Assembly: GCA_026396535.1 (NCBI GenBank)
Contig: JAPLWP010000064.1
Location: forward strand, 1 to 18,500
DNA: 18,500 nt
Reading direction: 5' to 3'
Source: Candidatus Magasanikiibacteriota bacterium
Lineage (GTDB): Bacteria > Patescibacteriota > Patescibacteriia > Magasanikbacterales > GWA2-37-8
Made by a program: the position numbers and the translations under genes
Shown: positions 1 to 7,800 of the stretch, piece by piece
Layout: the number at the start of each line of letters is the position of its first letter
How positions within the stretch are numbered: position 1 is the stretch's first letter
Notes under the pieces: generated by a model
The model's database searches: none
What the model saw: the letters and a program-made list of their open reading frames with translations, nothing else
Told to the model about the DNA's origin: nothing

Positions 1-420
1 TTTTGGCAAAAGCGAAGCATTGTCATCGTTTTCTTTTATTAGTCCGCGCATCATAAGATTGCGCAAAATCAAACTGCAGTTCACCCCACGAATCTGATCA
101 AGCTCAGGTCTAGTAATAGGACCACAATAAGAAATTACAGTAAGAGTTTCAAGCTGAGGACGAGTAAGTTCGCCGCTCACTTCGGCTTTGAGGAAATTTT
201 CAGCGATAGCTTTATTGTCGGGATTGCTTACCATCTGATAGTCATCATTATTTTGCAAGACCACCATCCCCGATTCAGCTTGATTATATTTTGTCACCAA
301 TTCTTTGAGCGACTCCAAAACAACATTTTCTTCCACCTGCAAAACTTTAGCAATTTTTTTAAAGCTAAGAGGTTTGCTGGCTACGAATAAAATTGTTTCG
401 ATTTGAGAATTGATAGACAT
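1..420 (-). CDS. scpB: Segregation and condensation protein B, ScpB (3' end cut by window edge)
   Basis: ScpB is the winged-helix kleisin-associated subunit of the bacterial SMC-ScpAB condensin, which compacts and segregates the chromosome. The reading frame starts with ATG at 418-420 and stays open for 140 codons to the window edge, so the C-terminus is missing. The translation begins MSINSQIETILFVASKPLSF and continues with the family's winged-helix pattern, including SGELTRPQLETLTVISYCGP and the ITRPELDQIRGVNC stretch around residues 100-125. It follows scpA by 12 bases in the same direction, which is the classic scpA-scpB pairing and supports co-transcription. No Shine-Dalgarno sequence is visible before the start. 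Confidence 0.93.
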   Translation of the reverse strand, partial: MSINSQIETILFVASKPLSFKKIAKVLQVEENVVLESLKELVTKYNQAESGMVVLQNNDDYQMVSNPDNKAIAENFLKAEVSGELTRPQLETLTVISYCGPITRPELDQIRGVNCSLILRNLMMRGLIKENDDNASLLPK

Positions 421-432
421 ACTATAAAATAA

Positions 433-1125
433 TTAAGCTAATTTTACTTCCATATCACCGTAATTATCGCTCTGACTGATAAACGCCTTTTGATCGCGCA
501 TAAGTTCGAGCAAAGCGAGAAAACTTACGATTACTTCGGTTTTACTTTCAGTGCTACTCAGCAAATCTTTGAAATTCATTTTTTTGTGTTCTTTGAGAGC
601 GTTCCAGATCGATTCTACTTTTTGTTTTACTGAAATGGCTTTGTCGATAGTAATCTGTGGAAGTGGAGTTGGTGGGCGCAAACGCGCTACCAATTTTTCC
701 ATTGCCTTATTGAGATCTTTTGTTTTCGCATTAAGCGGCAATACAAATTCAGTTACTTTTACTGGCGGCTCAATACGACCATAGCTAATACGATTCTGCT
801 GCCAATATATATTTATTTTTTTACTAGCCTCTATATACTGTTGATACATCTTGAGCTGATCCGCGAGCGACGGCCCCTCGTCTTCTTCTGGATTGAGATA
901 AGGCAAAAGAGTACGCGATTTCATATAGACCAATTTGGTAGCAATTACCAAAAAGTCGGCCAGCTCCTCACTTTTTTCTACTTCCAATTTATCCAGATAG
1001 AGCAAAAATTGCTCGGTCACCTGCGACAGAGCAACTTCGGTAATATTTAGCTTCTCAAGTTCAATAAGCTGAAGAAGTAAATCGAGTGGACCTTCAAATT
1101 TTTCTAACTTTAATGACGAAATCAT
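433..1125 (-). CDS. scpA: Segregation and condensation protein A, ScpA
   Basis: ScpA is the kleisin that bridges the SMC ATPase heads and binds ScpB in the cytoplasmic condensin complex. The 230-residue protein opens with the family signature LEKFEGPLDLLLQLIELEKL (residues 7-26), followed by the EELADFLVIATKLVYMKSRT helix (residues 53-72). It ends with the winged-helix segment (FKDLL, VIVSFLALLELMRDQ) that contacts SMC. The length is at the short end of the usual range and I see no internal gap. The ATG at 1123-1125 lies 13 bases after the aspS stop, and scpB follows 12 bases downstream, so it is probably part of the gap-aspS-scpA-scpB transcript. The start lacks a clear Shine-Dalgarno site, like most genes here. 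Confidence 0.95.
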   Translation of the reverse strand: MISSLKLEKFEGPLDLLLQLIELEKLNITEVALSQVTEQFLLYLDKLEVEKSEELADFLVIATKLVYMKSRTLLPYLNPEEDEGPSLADQLKMYQQYIEASKKINIYWQQNRISYGRIEPPVKVTEFVLPLNAKTKDLNKAMEKLVARLRPPTPLPQITIDKAISVKQKVESIWNALKEHKKMNFKDLLSSTESKTEVIVSFLALLELMRDQKAFISQSDNYGDMEVKLA

Positions 1126-1138
1126 TTTAACGACAAAA

Positions 1139-2524
1139 TTATTTTATTTTGATATGCACTTCATCCAAAGTCTTGGTCGGCAAAACAGTCGGAGCGCCCA
1201 TCATAAGATCGCGAGCATCACCAGTTTTTGGAAAGGCAATCACTTCACGAATATTTGGCTCACCTGCCAAAAGCATCACAATACGATCAATACCCGGAGC
1301 AAATCCACCGTGAGGAGGGGCACCAAAAGTAAAAGCTTCAAGCATGTGTCCAAAACGCTCTTGCTGATCCACTTCACTAATTTGCAACAAATCAAAAATT
1401 TTCTTTTGCAATTCGCGCTGATGAATACGGATACTACCACTGCTGAGTTCATAGCCATTGAGCACCAAATCATAGGCGTTGGCGCGCACCGCCATTGGAT
1501 CGGTATCAAGCAATTCTCTATCTTCATCTTTTACCGAACAAAACGGATGATGTTTGGCCGCAATATTTCCCTCATCATCTTTTTCAAACATTGGGAAATC
1601 TACAATCCAACAAAATGCCAATTCATTTTTGTCATTTTTATCTTTTCTTAAATCTGGTTTATCGGTACCGTATTTATCTATCGCTTCCTGATAAGTCATT
1701 TTTGGAAACGGTACTTGAGAAATTTGTTTCTCTGGAGTAATTTTTTTCACCATCTCGATAAACATTGCTTCAGTAAGCGATAAAATTTCTTCTTGAGTAA
1801 CAAAAGACATTTCAAAATCAAGCTGTGTGAATTCCGGCTGACGGTCACCACGCTGATCTTCATCACGGAAACAGCGAGCGATTTGAAAATAACGCTCAAA
1901 ACCTGCAATCATCGAAAGCTGTTTGAATTGCTGTGGAGATTGAGGTAGAACATAAAACTGTCCGCTATGCAGACGAGAGGGCACAATATATTCACGTGAA
2001 CCTTCTGGTGTACCTTTCATCAAAATTGGAGTTTCAATTTCAACAAAATCATTTTTATGCATGTAATCGCGGATAAATTGAAGCACGCTATCGCGCATAC
2101 GAATATTTTTTTGCATGCGTTCACTACGCAAATCCAAATAGCGATATTTCAAACGCAACTCTTCGCCAATCACAGCCGTGTCTTTATTGATTTCAAAAGG
2201 CGGAGTTTCAGATTCGTTGAGCACGGTAATTTGTTTGGCCAGAACTTCCACCATACCGGTTGGCATTTCTGGATTTTGTTGTTTGGCACCGCGAGCATTC
2301 ACAATACCACGAACTTCTATCACCCATTCTGGGCGAACACGATTTAATTCTTCTTGAGACTTTTCATCCAATTCCTGGGGTACGCCAACTACCTGGATAA
2401 TTCCCTGGCGGTCACGCAAATCCAAAAATACAATCTTACCCATATTGCGGCGATTGTTTATCCAACCTTTTAGAATAACTTCCTGACCCACCTTTTCATT
2501 GGTTTCAACTGTAAGTGTTCGCAT
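1139..2524 (-). CDS. aspS: Aspartate--tRNA ligase lacking the GAD insertion domain
   Basis: AspRS charges tRNA-Asp with aspartate. The 461-residue protein has the N-terminal OB-fold anticodon-binding domain (about 1-105, with GWINNRRNMGKIVFLDLRDR), then the class II catalytic core: GTPEGSREYIVP (171-182), the bacterial-type LPQSPQQFKQ (193-202), motif 2 FRDEDQRGDRQPEFTQLDFE (219-238) and motif 3 with GIDR (411-414). Bacterial AspRS is normally near 590 residues because a GAD domain of roughly 120 residues interrupts the core after the DKPDLR motif. Here DKPDLR (288-293) runs after about 10 residues straight into FCWIVDFPMFE, so the insertion is absent, as in archaeal and eukaryotic enzymes, although the rest is bacterial-type. 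Whether it also charges tRNA-Asn cannot be decided: the OB-fold position that distinguishes discriminating from non-discriminating enzymes holds Met28. It sits between gap and scpA with gaps of 8 and 13 bases. Confidence 0.95.
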   Translation of the reverse strand: MRTLTVETNEKVGQEVILKGWINNRRNMGKIVFLDLRDRQGIIQVVGVPQELDEKSQEELNRVRPEWVIEVRGIVNARGAKQQNPEMPTGMVEVLAKQITVLNESETPPFEINKDTAVIGEELRLKYRYLDLRSERMQKNIRMRDSVLQFIRDYMHKNDFVEIETPILMKGTPEGSREYIVPSRLHSGQFYVLPQSPQQFKQLSMIAGFERYFQIARCFRDEDQRGDRQPEFTQLDFEMSFVTQEEILSLTEAMFIEMVKKITPEKQISQVPFPKMTYQEAIDKYGTDKPDLRKDKNDKNELAFCWIVDFPMFEKDDEGNIAAKHHPFCSVKDEDRELLDTDPMAVRANAYDLVLNGYELSSGSIRIHQRELQKKIFDLLQISEVDQQERFGHMLEAFTFGAPPHGGFAPGIDRIVMLLAGEPNIREVIAFPKTGDARDLMMGAPTVLPTKTLDEVHIKIK

Positions 2525-2532
2525 ATTATTTT

Positions 2533-3468
2533 TTAAGCATAAAGTTCGGCCAACTCTACCAAACGGTGAGCATAACCATATTCATTATCGTACCAAGCAA
2601 TTACTTTTACCAAATCACCATCCACCACGTTGGTCAAAGACAGATCAATCGTACAAGAATTAGTGTTACCAATAAAATCACTGGAAACTAGCGGTTCAGT
2701 AGTAGTGGCGAGCACACCTTTGAAGCGTTCAGTCTGACTAGCTTCAATAAAAGCCTGGTTGATTTCTTCTTTGGTAACTTTCTTTTTCAAAAGCATTGTA
2801 AAATCCGAACTCATCACCTCACCGACAGCTTTGGCGGCACCAGTAGTAGTAGGCACCATATTGCTAGCGGCAGCACGAGCACGACGCAAATCTTTGTGTG
2901 GACCATCCTGAAGATTTTGATCCCCAGTATAAGAATGGATAGTAGTCATCAAAGCCTTGGCGATACCAAATTTTTCTTCAATCACAGCCATCGCTGGAGC
3001 AATAGAATTGGTAGTGCAAGAAGCATTATTTATCACAGCAGCAGATTCTTTACCCACGCGACCACAATTTACCGCACGCACATAAGTTGGCACATTCAAT
3101 CCTTTGGCTGGAGCACTGATTATTACTTTGTTAGCGCCAGCTTTTATATGCAACTCCGCTCCTTCTTTATCGGTGAAACGACCGGTACATTCCAATACCA
3201 CATCCACTTTGAGTTTTGCCCAAGGCAACATGGAAGGATCTTTTTCCGCATATACCGCTACCTTTTTTCCATCTACGATAAGATTGGTTTCGTCATAACT
3301 TACTTCATGGTGATAAGCACCATAAGCAGTATCATATTTGAGCAAATGAGCCAAAGTTTTAGTATCAGTCAAATCATTGATACCAATGATATTAATATTT
3401 TTTTTATCAAAAGCCGCTTTGAAGGCATGTCGGCCAATGCGACCAAAGCCATTAATTGCGAGATTCAT
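2533..3468 (-). CDS. gap: Glyceraldehyde-3-phosphate dehydrogenase with an internal in-frame deletion
   Basis: GAPDH oxidises glyceraldehyde-3-phosphate to 1,3-bisphosphoglycerate in glycolysis. The 311-residue protein has the NAD-binding INGFGRIGR motif (5-13), the catalytic NASCTTN motif with Cys151, the catalytic His178 in TTIHSYTGDQ, the S-loop RRARAAASNMVPTTTGAAKA and the C-terminal WYDNEYGYAHR. Against the usual length of about 335, nearly all the shortfall lies at one point: after AAKAVGEV (residue 218) the chain jumps to SSDFTMLLKKKVTKEEIN. This omits the family segment that normally reads roughly PELKGKLNGMAMRVPTPNVS. That segment carries the arginine (Arg231 in the Bacillus enzyme) that binds substrate phosphate, so activity is doubtful unless this is an assembly error. 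It heads a minus-strand run with aspS, scpA and scpB. The ATG at 3466-3468 lies about 20 bases from the predicted transcript start and has no Shine-Dalgarno site. Confidence 0.93.
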   Translation of the reverse strand: MNLAINGFGRIGRHAFKAAFDKKNINIIGINDLTDTKTLAHLLKYDTAYGAYHHEVSYDETNLIVDGKKVAVYAEKDPSMLPWAKLKVDVVLECTGRFTDKEGAELHIKAGANKVIISAPAKGLNVPTYVRAVNCGRVGKESAAVINNASCTTNSIAPAMAVIEEKFGIAKALMTTIHSYTGDQNLQDGPHKDLRRARAAASNMVPTTTGAAKAVGEVMSSDFTMLLKKKVTKEEINQAFIEASQTERFKGVLATTTEPLVSSDFIGNTNSCTIDLSLTNVVDGDLVKVIAWYDNEYGYAHRLVELAELYA

Positions 3469-3496
3469 AAATAGATTTATTAAGTTTTACTAGAAT

Positions 3497-3525
3497 ATTA
3501 TACCGATTTTAACGGACTAAGGCAA
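3497..3525 (-). promoter_or_regulatory. Predicted sigma70 promoter of gap-aspS-scpA-scpB
   Basis: Read on the minus strand, a consensus -10 TATAAT lies at 3497-3502 and a 4/6 match -35 TTGCCT at 3520-3525, with 17-bp spacing. The -35 overlaps the last codons of rlmI. Transcription would start near 3490, giving a leader of about 20 bases before the gap ATG. Confidence 0.6.
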
Positions 3526-4729
3526 ATATACATTTCAGATATTCTCCTTCAGTAAAAGCCGCCAATTCTGGATGATCGGCGCCGTGGGTATAGGTCTCTA
3601 GAATCTGTACTGTACGTCCAGCGCGGCCAGCGGCCTCGGACAACATATGACGGAAATCAATCATCGATACATGCTGAGAACAAGAAGCTGTCACCAAAAT
3701 ACCGTTTGGTGGCAACACTTTCAAAGCCGCTTCATTGATCTTGCGATATCCCTGCAAACCTTCGTGTACTTTGTGGCGATTTTTTACAAAAGCTGGTGGA
3801 TCCAAAATAATCACATCAAATTTAGCACCTCCAAGCTCTGGATCATTTTCAAGCAATCCCTGGAGATAATCTTTCACATCAGCGGAAACTACTTCAGATT
3901 TTTTACTATCCAACTTATTTAATTTAATATTTTCTTCAGCCAATTCCAAGGCAGTATTTGAAGCGTCCACACTCACCACTTTTTTGGCACCAGCCTCTAG
4001 AGCATAAACGGAAAATCCACCGGTATAAGAAAAACAATTTAAAACTTTTTTTCCATCACAATATTTTTGTAGAGCCGCACGTTTGTCACGTTGGTCCAAA
4101 AAGAATCCGGTCTTTTGACCATGCATAATGTCTACAATAAACTTCAAACCATTTTCCAAGATTTCAACTTGTTCTGGAACTTTGCCAAATAAAATTCCGG
4201 TATTAGAAGTTTTTTCGCCCTCTTGCTCATCTCCATCTTCTTTTACTCTGTTGCCCACATCACTACGTTCATAAATTCCTTTCGGCTTCATTACTTTCAC
4301 CAAAGCCGCCACAATTTCTTTTTTCCAAAAATTTATTCCGGCATTGTGAAATTGAACAGACAAATAATTATCATATTTATCTACCACCAGGCCGGGCAAT
4401 AAATCATTTTCACTATTTATTAGACGAAAAGAATTGGTCTTTTTAGTTTCTACAAAATTTTGACGCAGTTCATAAGCGTCTTTAATGCGATTAACAAAAA
4501 AACTTTCATTCACTTCTTCGGCTTCCTCATATCCCCACAGACGGACCGCAATTTGAGAATAGGAATTAAAATATCCGGCAGCCATAAAATTGCCGATTTC
4601 ATCACAGAGCTCTATTGGAGTACCACTTTTAAGACCATCTGGAATTCCTTTCAAAGCACCAGAAAACACCCAAGGATGACGACCACGAACCGGACCAAGA
4701 CGCTTGTTTAGCACAATTAATTTAAGCAT
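3509..4729 (-). CDS. rlmI: Class I SAM-dependent rRNA (cytosine-C5) methyltransferase, RlmI-like
   Basis: RlmI-type enzymes methylate C1962 of 23S rRNA to m5C with S-adenosylmethionine. The 406-residue protein has an N-terminal PUA domain (about 1-75, with RHPWVFSGAL at 17-26), an EEHI-like linker region ending in MHGQKTGFFLDQRDKR (202-216), SAM motif I in LNCFSYTGGFSVYALEAGA (230-248), the DPPAF motif (310-314) and the catalytic cysteine in TASCSQH (Cys350). Length and domain order fit the RlmI/YccW family. The exact rRNA target is inferred from family membership. It stands alone: a terminator for the upstream gene lies at 4781-4807 and a 14-bp palindrome at 4757-4770 precedes the start. The ATG at 4727-4729 has no Shine-Dalgarno site. 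The gap promoter overlaps its 3' end. Confidence 0.9.
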   Translation of the reverse strand: MLKLIVLNKRLGPVRGRHPWVFSGALKGIPDGLKSGTPIELCDEIGNFMAAGYFNSYSQIAVRLWGYEEAEEVNESFFVNRIKDAYELRQNFVETKKTNSFRLINSENDLLPGLVVDKYDNYLSVQFHNAGINFWKKEIVAALVKVMKPKGIYERSDVGNRVKEDGDEQEGEKTSNTGILFGKVPEQVEILENGLKFIVDIMHGQKTGFFLDQRDKRAALQKYCDGKKVLNCFSYTGGFSVYALEAGAKKVVSVDASNTALELAEENIKLNKLDSKKSEVVSADVKDYLQGLLENDPELGGAKFDVIILDPPAFVKNRHKVHEGLQGYRKINEAALKVLPPNGILVTASCSQHVSMIDFRHMLSEAAGRAGRTVQILETYTHGADHPELAAFTEGEYLKCIFALVR

Positions 4730-4756
4730 AAAAAGGAAGATGTTTATTGATTAATG

Positions 4757-4770
4757 GGGTAATATTACCC
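4757..4770. promoter_or_regulatory. 14-bp perfect palindrome upstream of rlmI, possible operator or promoter core
   Basis: GGGTAATATTACCC is identical to its reverse complement. It lies about 28-41 bases before the rlmI ATG, where the -10 element of the rlmI promoter would be expected, and its centre contains TAATAT. It could be a dimeric repressor site over the promoter. No regulator gene is visible nearby. Confidence 0.35.
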
Positions 4771-4780
4771 TAAAAACAAT

Positions 4781-4807
4781 AAAAAAACTATGCCAAGGAG
4801 TTTGGCA
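4781..4807 (-). terminator. Rho-independent terminator after the large secreted-protein gene
   Basis: On the minus strand, TGCCAA and TTGGCA (6-bp stem, 5-base loop ACTCC, positions 4791-4807) are followed within three bases by a run of seven T (4781-4787). It begins 14 bases after the stop codon of the 1,529-residue protein. Confidence 0.75.
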
Positions 4808-4820
4808 GTGTATTGGACTT

Positions 4821-7800
4821 TTATTTGGATTCTATGTTGAAATTTAGGCTATTCTCAGCCAAAAGTTCTTTGGTCTTATCATCATACACCCGAATTCTAA
4901 TTTGATAATCCCCGCCTGCCATCTGGGATTCCAAGAAATTAATATCATTGTTTGCATCAGCTACGCTGCCCAAAGAAAAATACTTTTTCTTTAATTTTTC
5001 TACCTGTATATCAAAACTATTTTCTGAAACCACTTTATTATTTACAAATATTTGCATCAATTCAGTATAAATACCCGGCTTCACGGTCTTAGTCAAAGTC
5101 TCATCTACTTTGCCATGAAAAATTTCTTTTGATTTAAGTTTCAAATTAGCGTTAGCTGTTTTTACCACTTTCTTTTTAGAATCTAATAATTTACGAACCA
5201 CTTTCAAATTTACTGTTTTGCTAGAAAGATTTTGATAATCGTAATTGAACTTTAATTTAGCACCTGGCTGATAAGAAAATTTAATATTTGAAGGAAACTT
5301 TAAATCAGACTCTGCCTGAGATACAGAAACAAAACTTGAACTTTCAATCGTGGCTGTTGTTGGAGGTGTCACTATTATATCGGTGCTCGTAGTCAATACT
5401 ACTGTCGAACTAACTGTACTAGAAGGAGTGACGACTTTGGTTGGAGAATAAACCGCACTACTTCCACCTCCGCCGCTTCCACCTGAAGAAGCAGCGTTCG
5501 TAGAGACAACATTTGAAGTTGCTGAATAACTTGTCCAGGTAGTATTGTCAGAATTATATTGCGCTCTTACTTTAAATTGATAAGAAGTCGCGACAGTCAG
5601 ACCTGTTACTGAAGCACTAGTAGCGGTAGTGGTCACCACCACAGAAGAATTAGTTACATTATACAGTTCATAAACCGTGCTCGTAATATTAGAGCTCGCT
5701 GACCAAGAGACCGACATGGTAGTCTGACCAGTAGCAGCAGCTGACGGTGTGCCCGGAATAGCGGCTAGTGTAGTTGTAGCACTCGCCGAAACTGCTGCGT
5801 TTGATGATCCATTATTATTTCTAGATTTCACCACCAAGGTATAAACCTTGTTTGGCAAAACTGTCATAGTAGTAGAAGTGGCTTCTACACTATCATCCAA
5901 TTCCCCTCCTGTTACATTATAAATAGTACTAGTTGGATTGCCGTTGGCATTCCAAGAAAAAGTAAGACTAGAGGTGGAGACATTAGAAACAGTCGGTGAA
6001 ATTGGATCGGTCGATGAAGTATAAAATGAACTAGTAACAAACGATGAAGTCGCAGTCCCAAACAACGCAGAACTAACTTTAAAAATATAATGGGTATTTG
6101 GTGTAAGATTAGCGATACTAGACGTTGTGTGAGTTACGCTTGAAGTACCTGTAAGCAATAGATTACTATCATTATTGACATAAATCTGATAATAAAAAAT
6201 ATTTTCATTTCCACCAACTCCTTGATTCCAACTAGCAAGAGCGGTACTACTAGCAACCTGACTAATGGTCAGTCCGATTGGAACTGCTGGAGAACCTGCG
6301 TCTGCAGTCAAACTACTAGTGGCAAAATGCAAAGTTCCATCACCTAACGCGTACGAAATTGCCCAACTATTTGACGAAGTATTTACCGCCAAACTCACGT
6401 CACTAAACTCACTTAAAACAGAGGACGTGACTGTGGAAGTAGACCAGCTCACGCCATTGTTTAGTCCGGCAAACAAACCAAAATTATTACCTAACCCGGC
6501 AAAAATTGGTTGGTTGGTATTATAAAAAATTAAATCTGAAACACGCTGAGAACTATTGTCTATCGCCCAATAAACCGAAGCAATAGTTGAGGTTGTCCAA
6601 ATACCTAAATTACTACGATGAGCATATGTTACCGTAGAAGTGACATTATATGGTCCAGCCCCGCCCGCACTGACTGGTTGATAATAAACAAAAGCAGGCA
6701 AACCATTTTCATCTAGGCTAAAGGATGATATTTTTTCAAAACCAAAATCCCCGGGCCCGGCTATACTACCTTTTACATTGGCGGCCACTGTAGAAGTAGT
6801 CCAAGTAGTGCCATTATCACTAGACGAAGCGTAAACTACCGAGAATAAGGTGGCATCATAATAACCGAATTGAAAAATACGCGACAAACCACTACCACTT
6901 ATCCCACCTCCCAACAAGTTAATATTACTTGCTGAAGCCAGCCCAGCTCCCTGAGTCCAACTAGCTCCGTCATTGGCAGAATAAGAAACATTAATATCAT
7001 AACTAACATTATAATTATAAAAAATGACTGCCAAATCCTCCGCTTTAGAAAAAGTTAAATTGATATTTCTAGGAACATTAAATATGCTCAATCCAGAAGC
7101 AGCCGTAGTAGTGGCTGACCAACCCGCAACATTAGTTGAGCTAGCAAACCAAATCTCGCCAGTACTGGTAGCGTAGATGACAGCCCCAAAATATCCTGCC
7201 ACAGAATTGTAATCAAAACCAAAATTACCTCTATTGGGCTGAGAGTCCGCACCGTTGGCATAGATGCCGTGATTAAAAACATCTACCGGCCTACTCCAAC
7301 TACCATCTATACCATTCGTAGAAGTAACTACATACATGTGATAAGTACCATCGGAGGTAGAGCTAGAAAACGCTAAATAATAAACACCACCAACCACTAA
7401 TAACTTGGTTTTGGCATCAGCACTAACCGTCGGCAGATGACCGGAATAAAAATCGGAAGTAGTAACCGTCAGCTCGGACACCGACGAAGTGCTGTTTCCG
7501 TAGCTATCATAAGCAAATATCTTGAAATAATACACTGTGCTAGGTGATAAACCGGCAATAGTGGTGGCAGATGCACCATTAAAATTACTGTTGGCCAAAT
7601 TTACATTCGAACTTGAAGTAAAGGCCATACCACTTTCAGTCACCGATGAACTACTACTGTAGAAAATTTTATACTGAGAAAAATTTGCATCAGTCGAAGT
7701 GGTGGAAGGAAAATTTAAAATTACTGAGCTAGCACTAACCGAATTTAATGTTAAATTACCTACAGCGGTAGGTTGAGTTAAATCTACGGTAAAAGCACTC

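Noticed and set aside
6265..6525. Plus-strand open frame inside the secreted-protein gene
   Set aside because: It is a shadow of the opposite strand with no start signals or recognisable domain.
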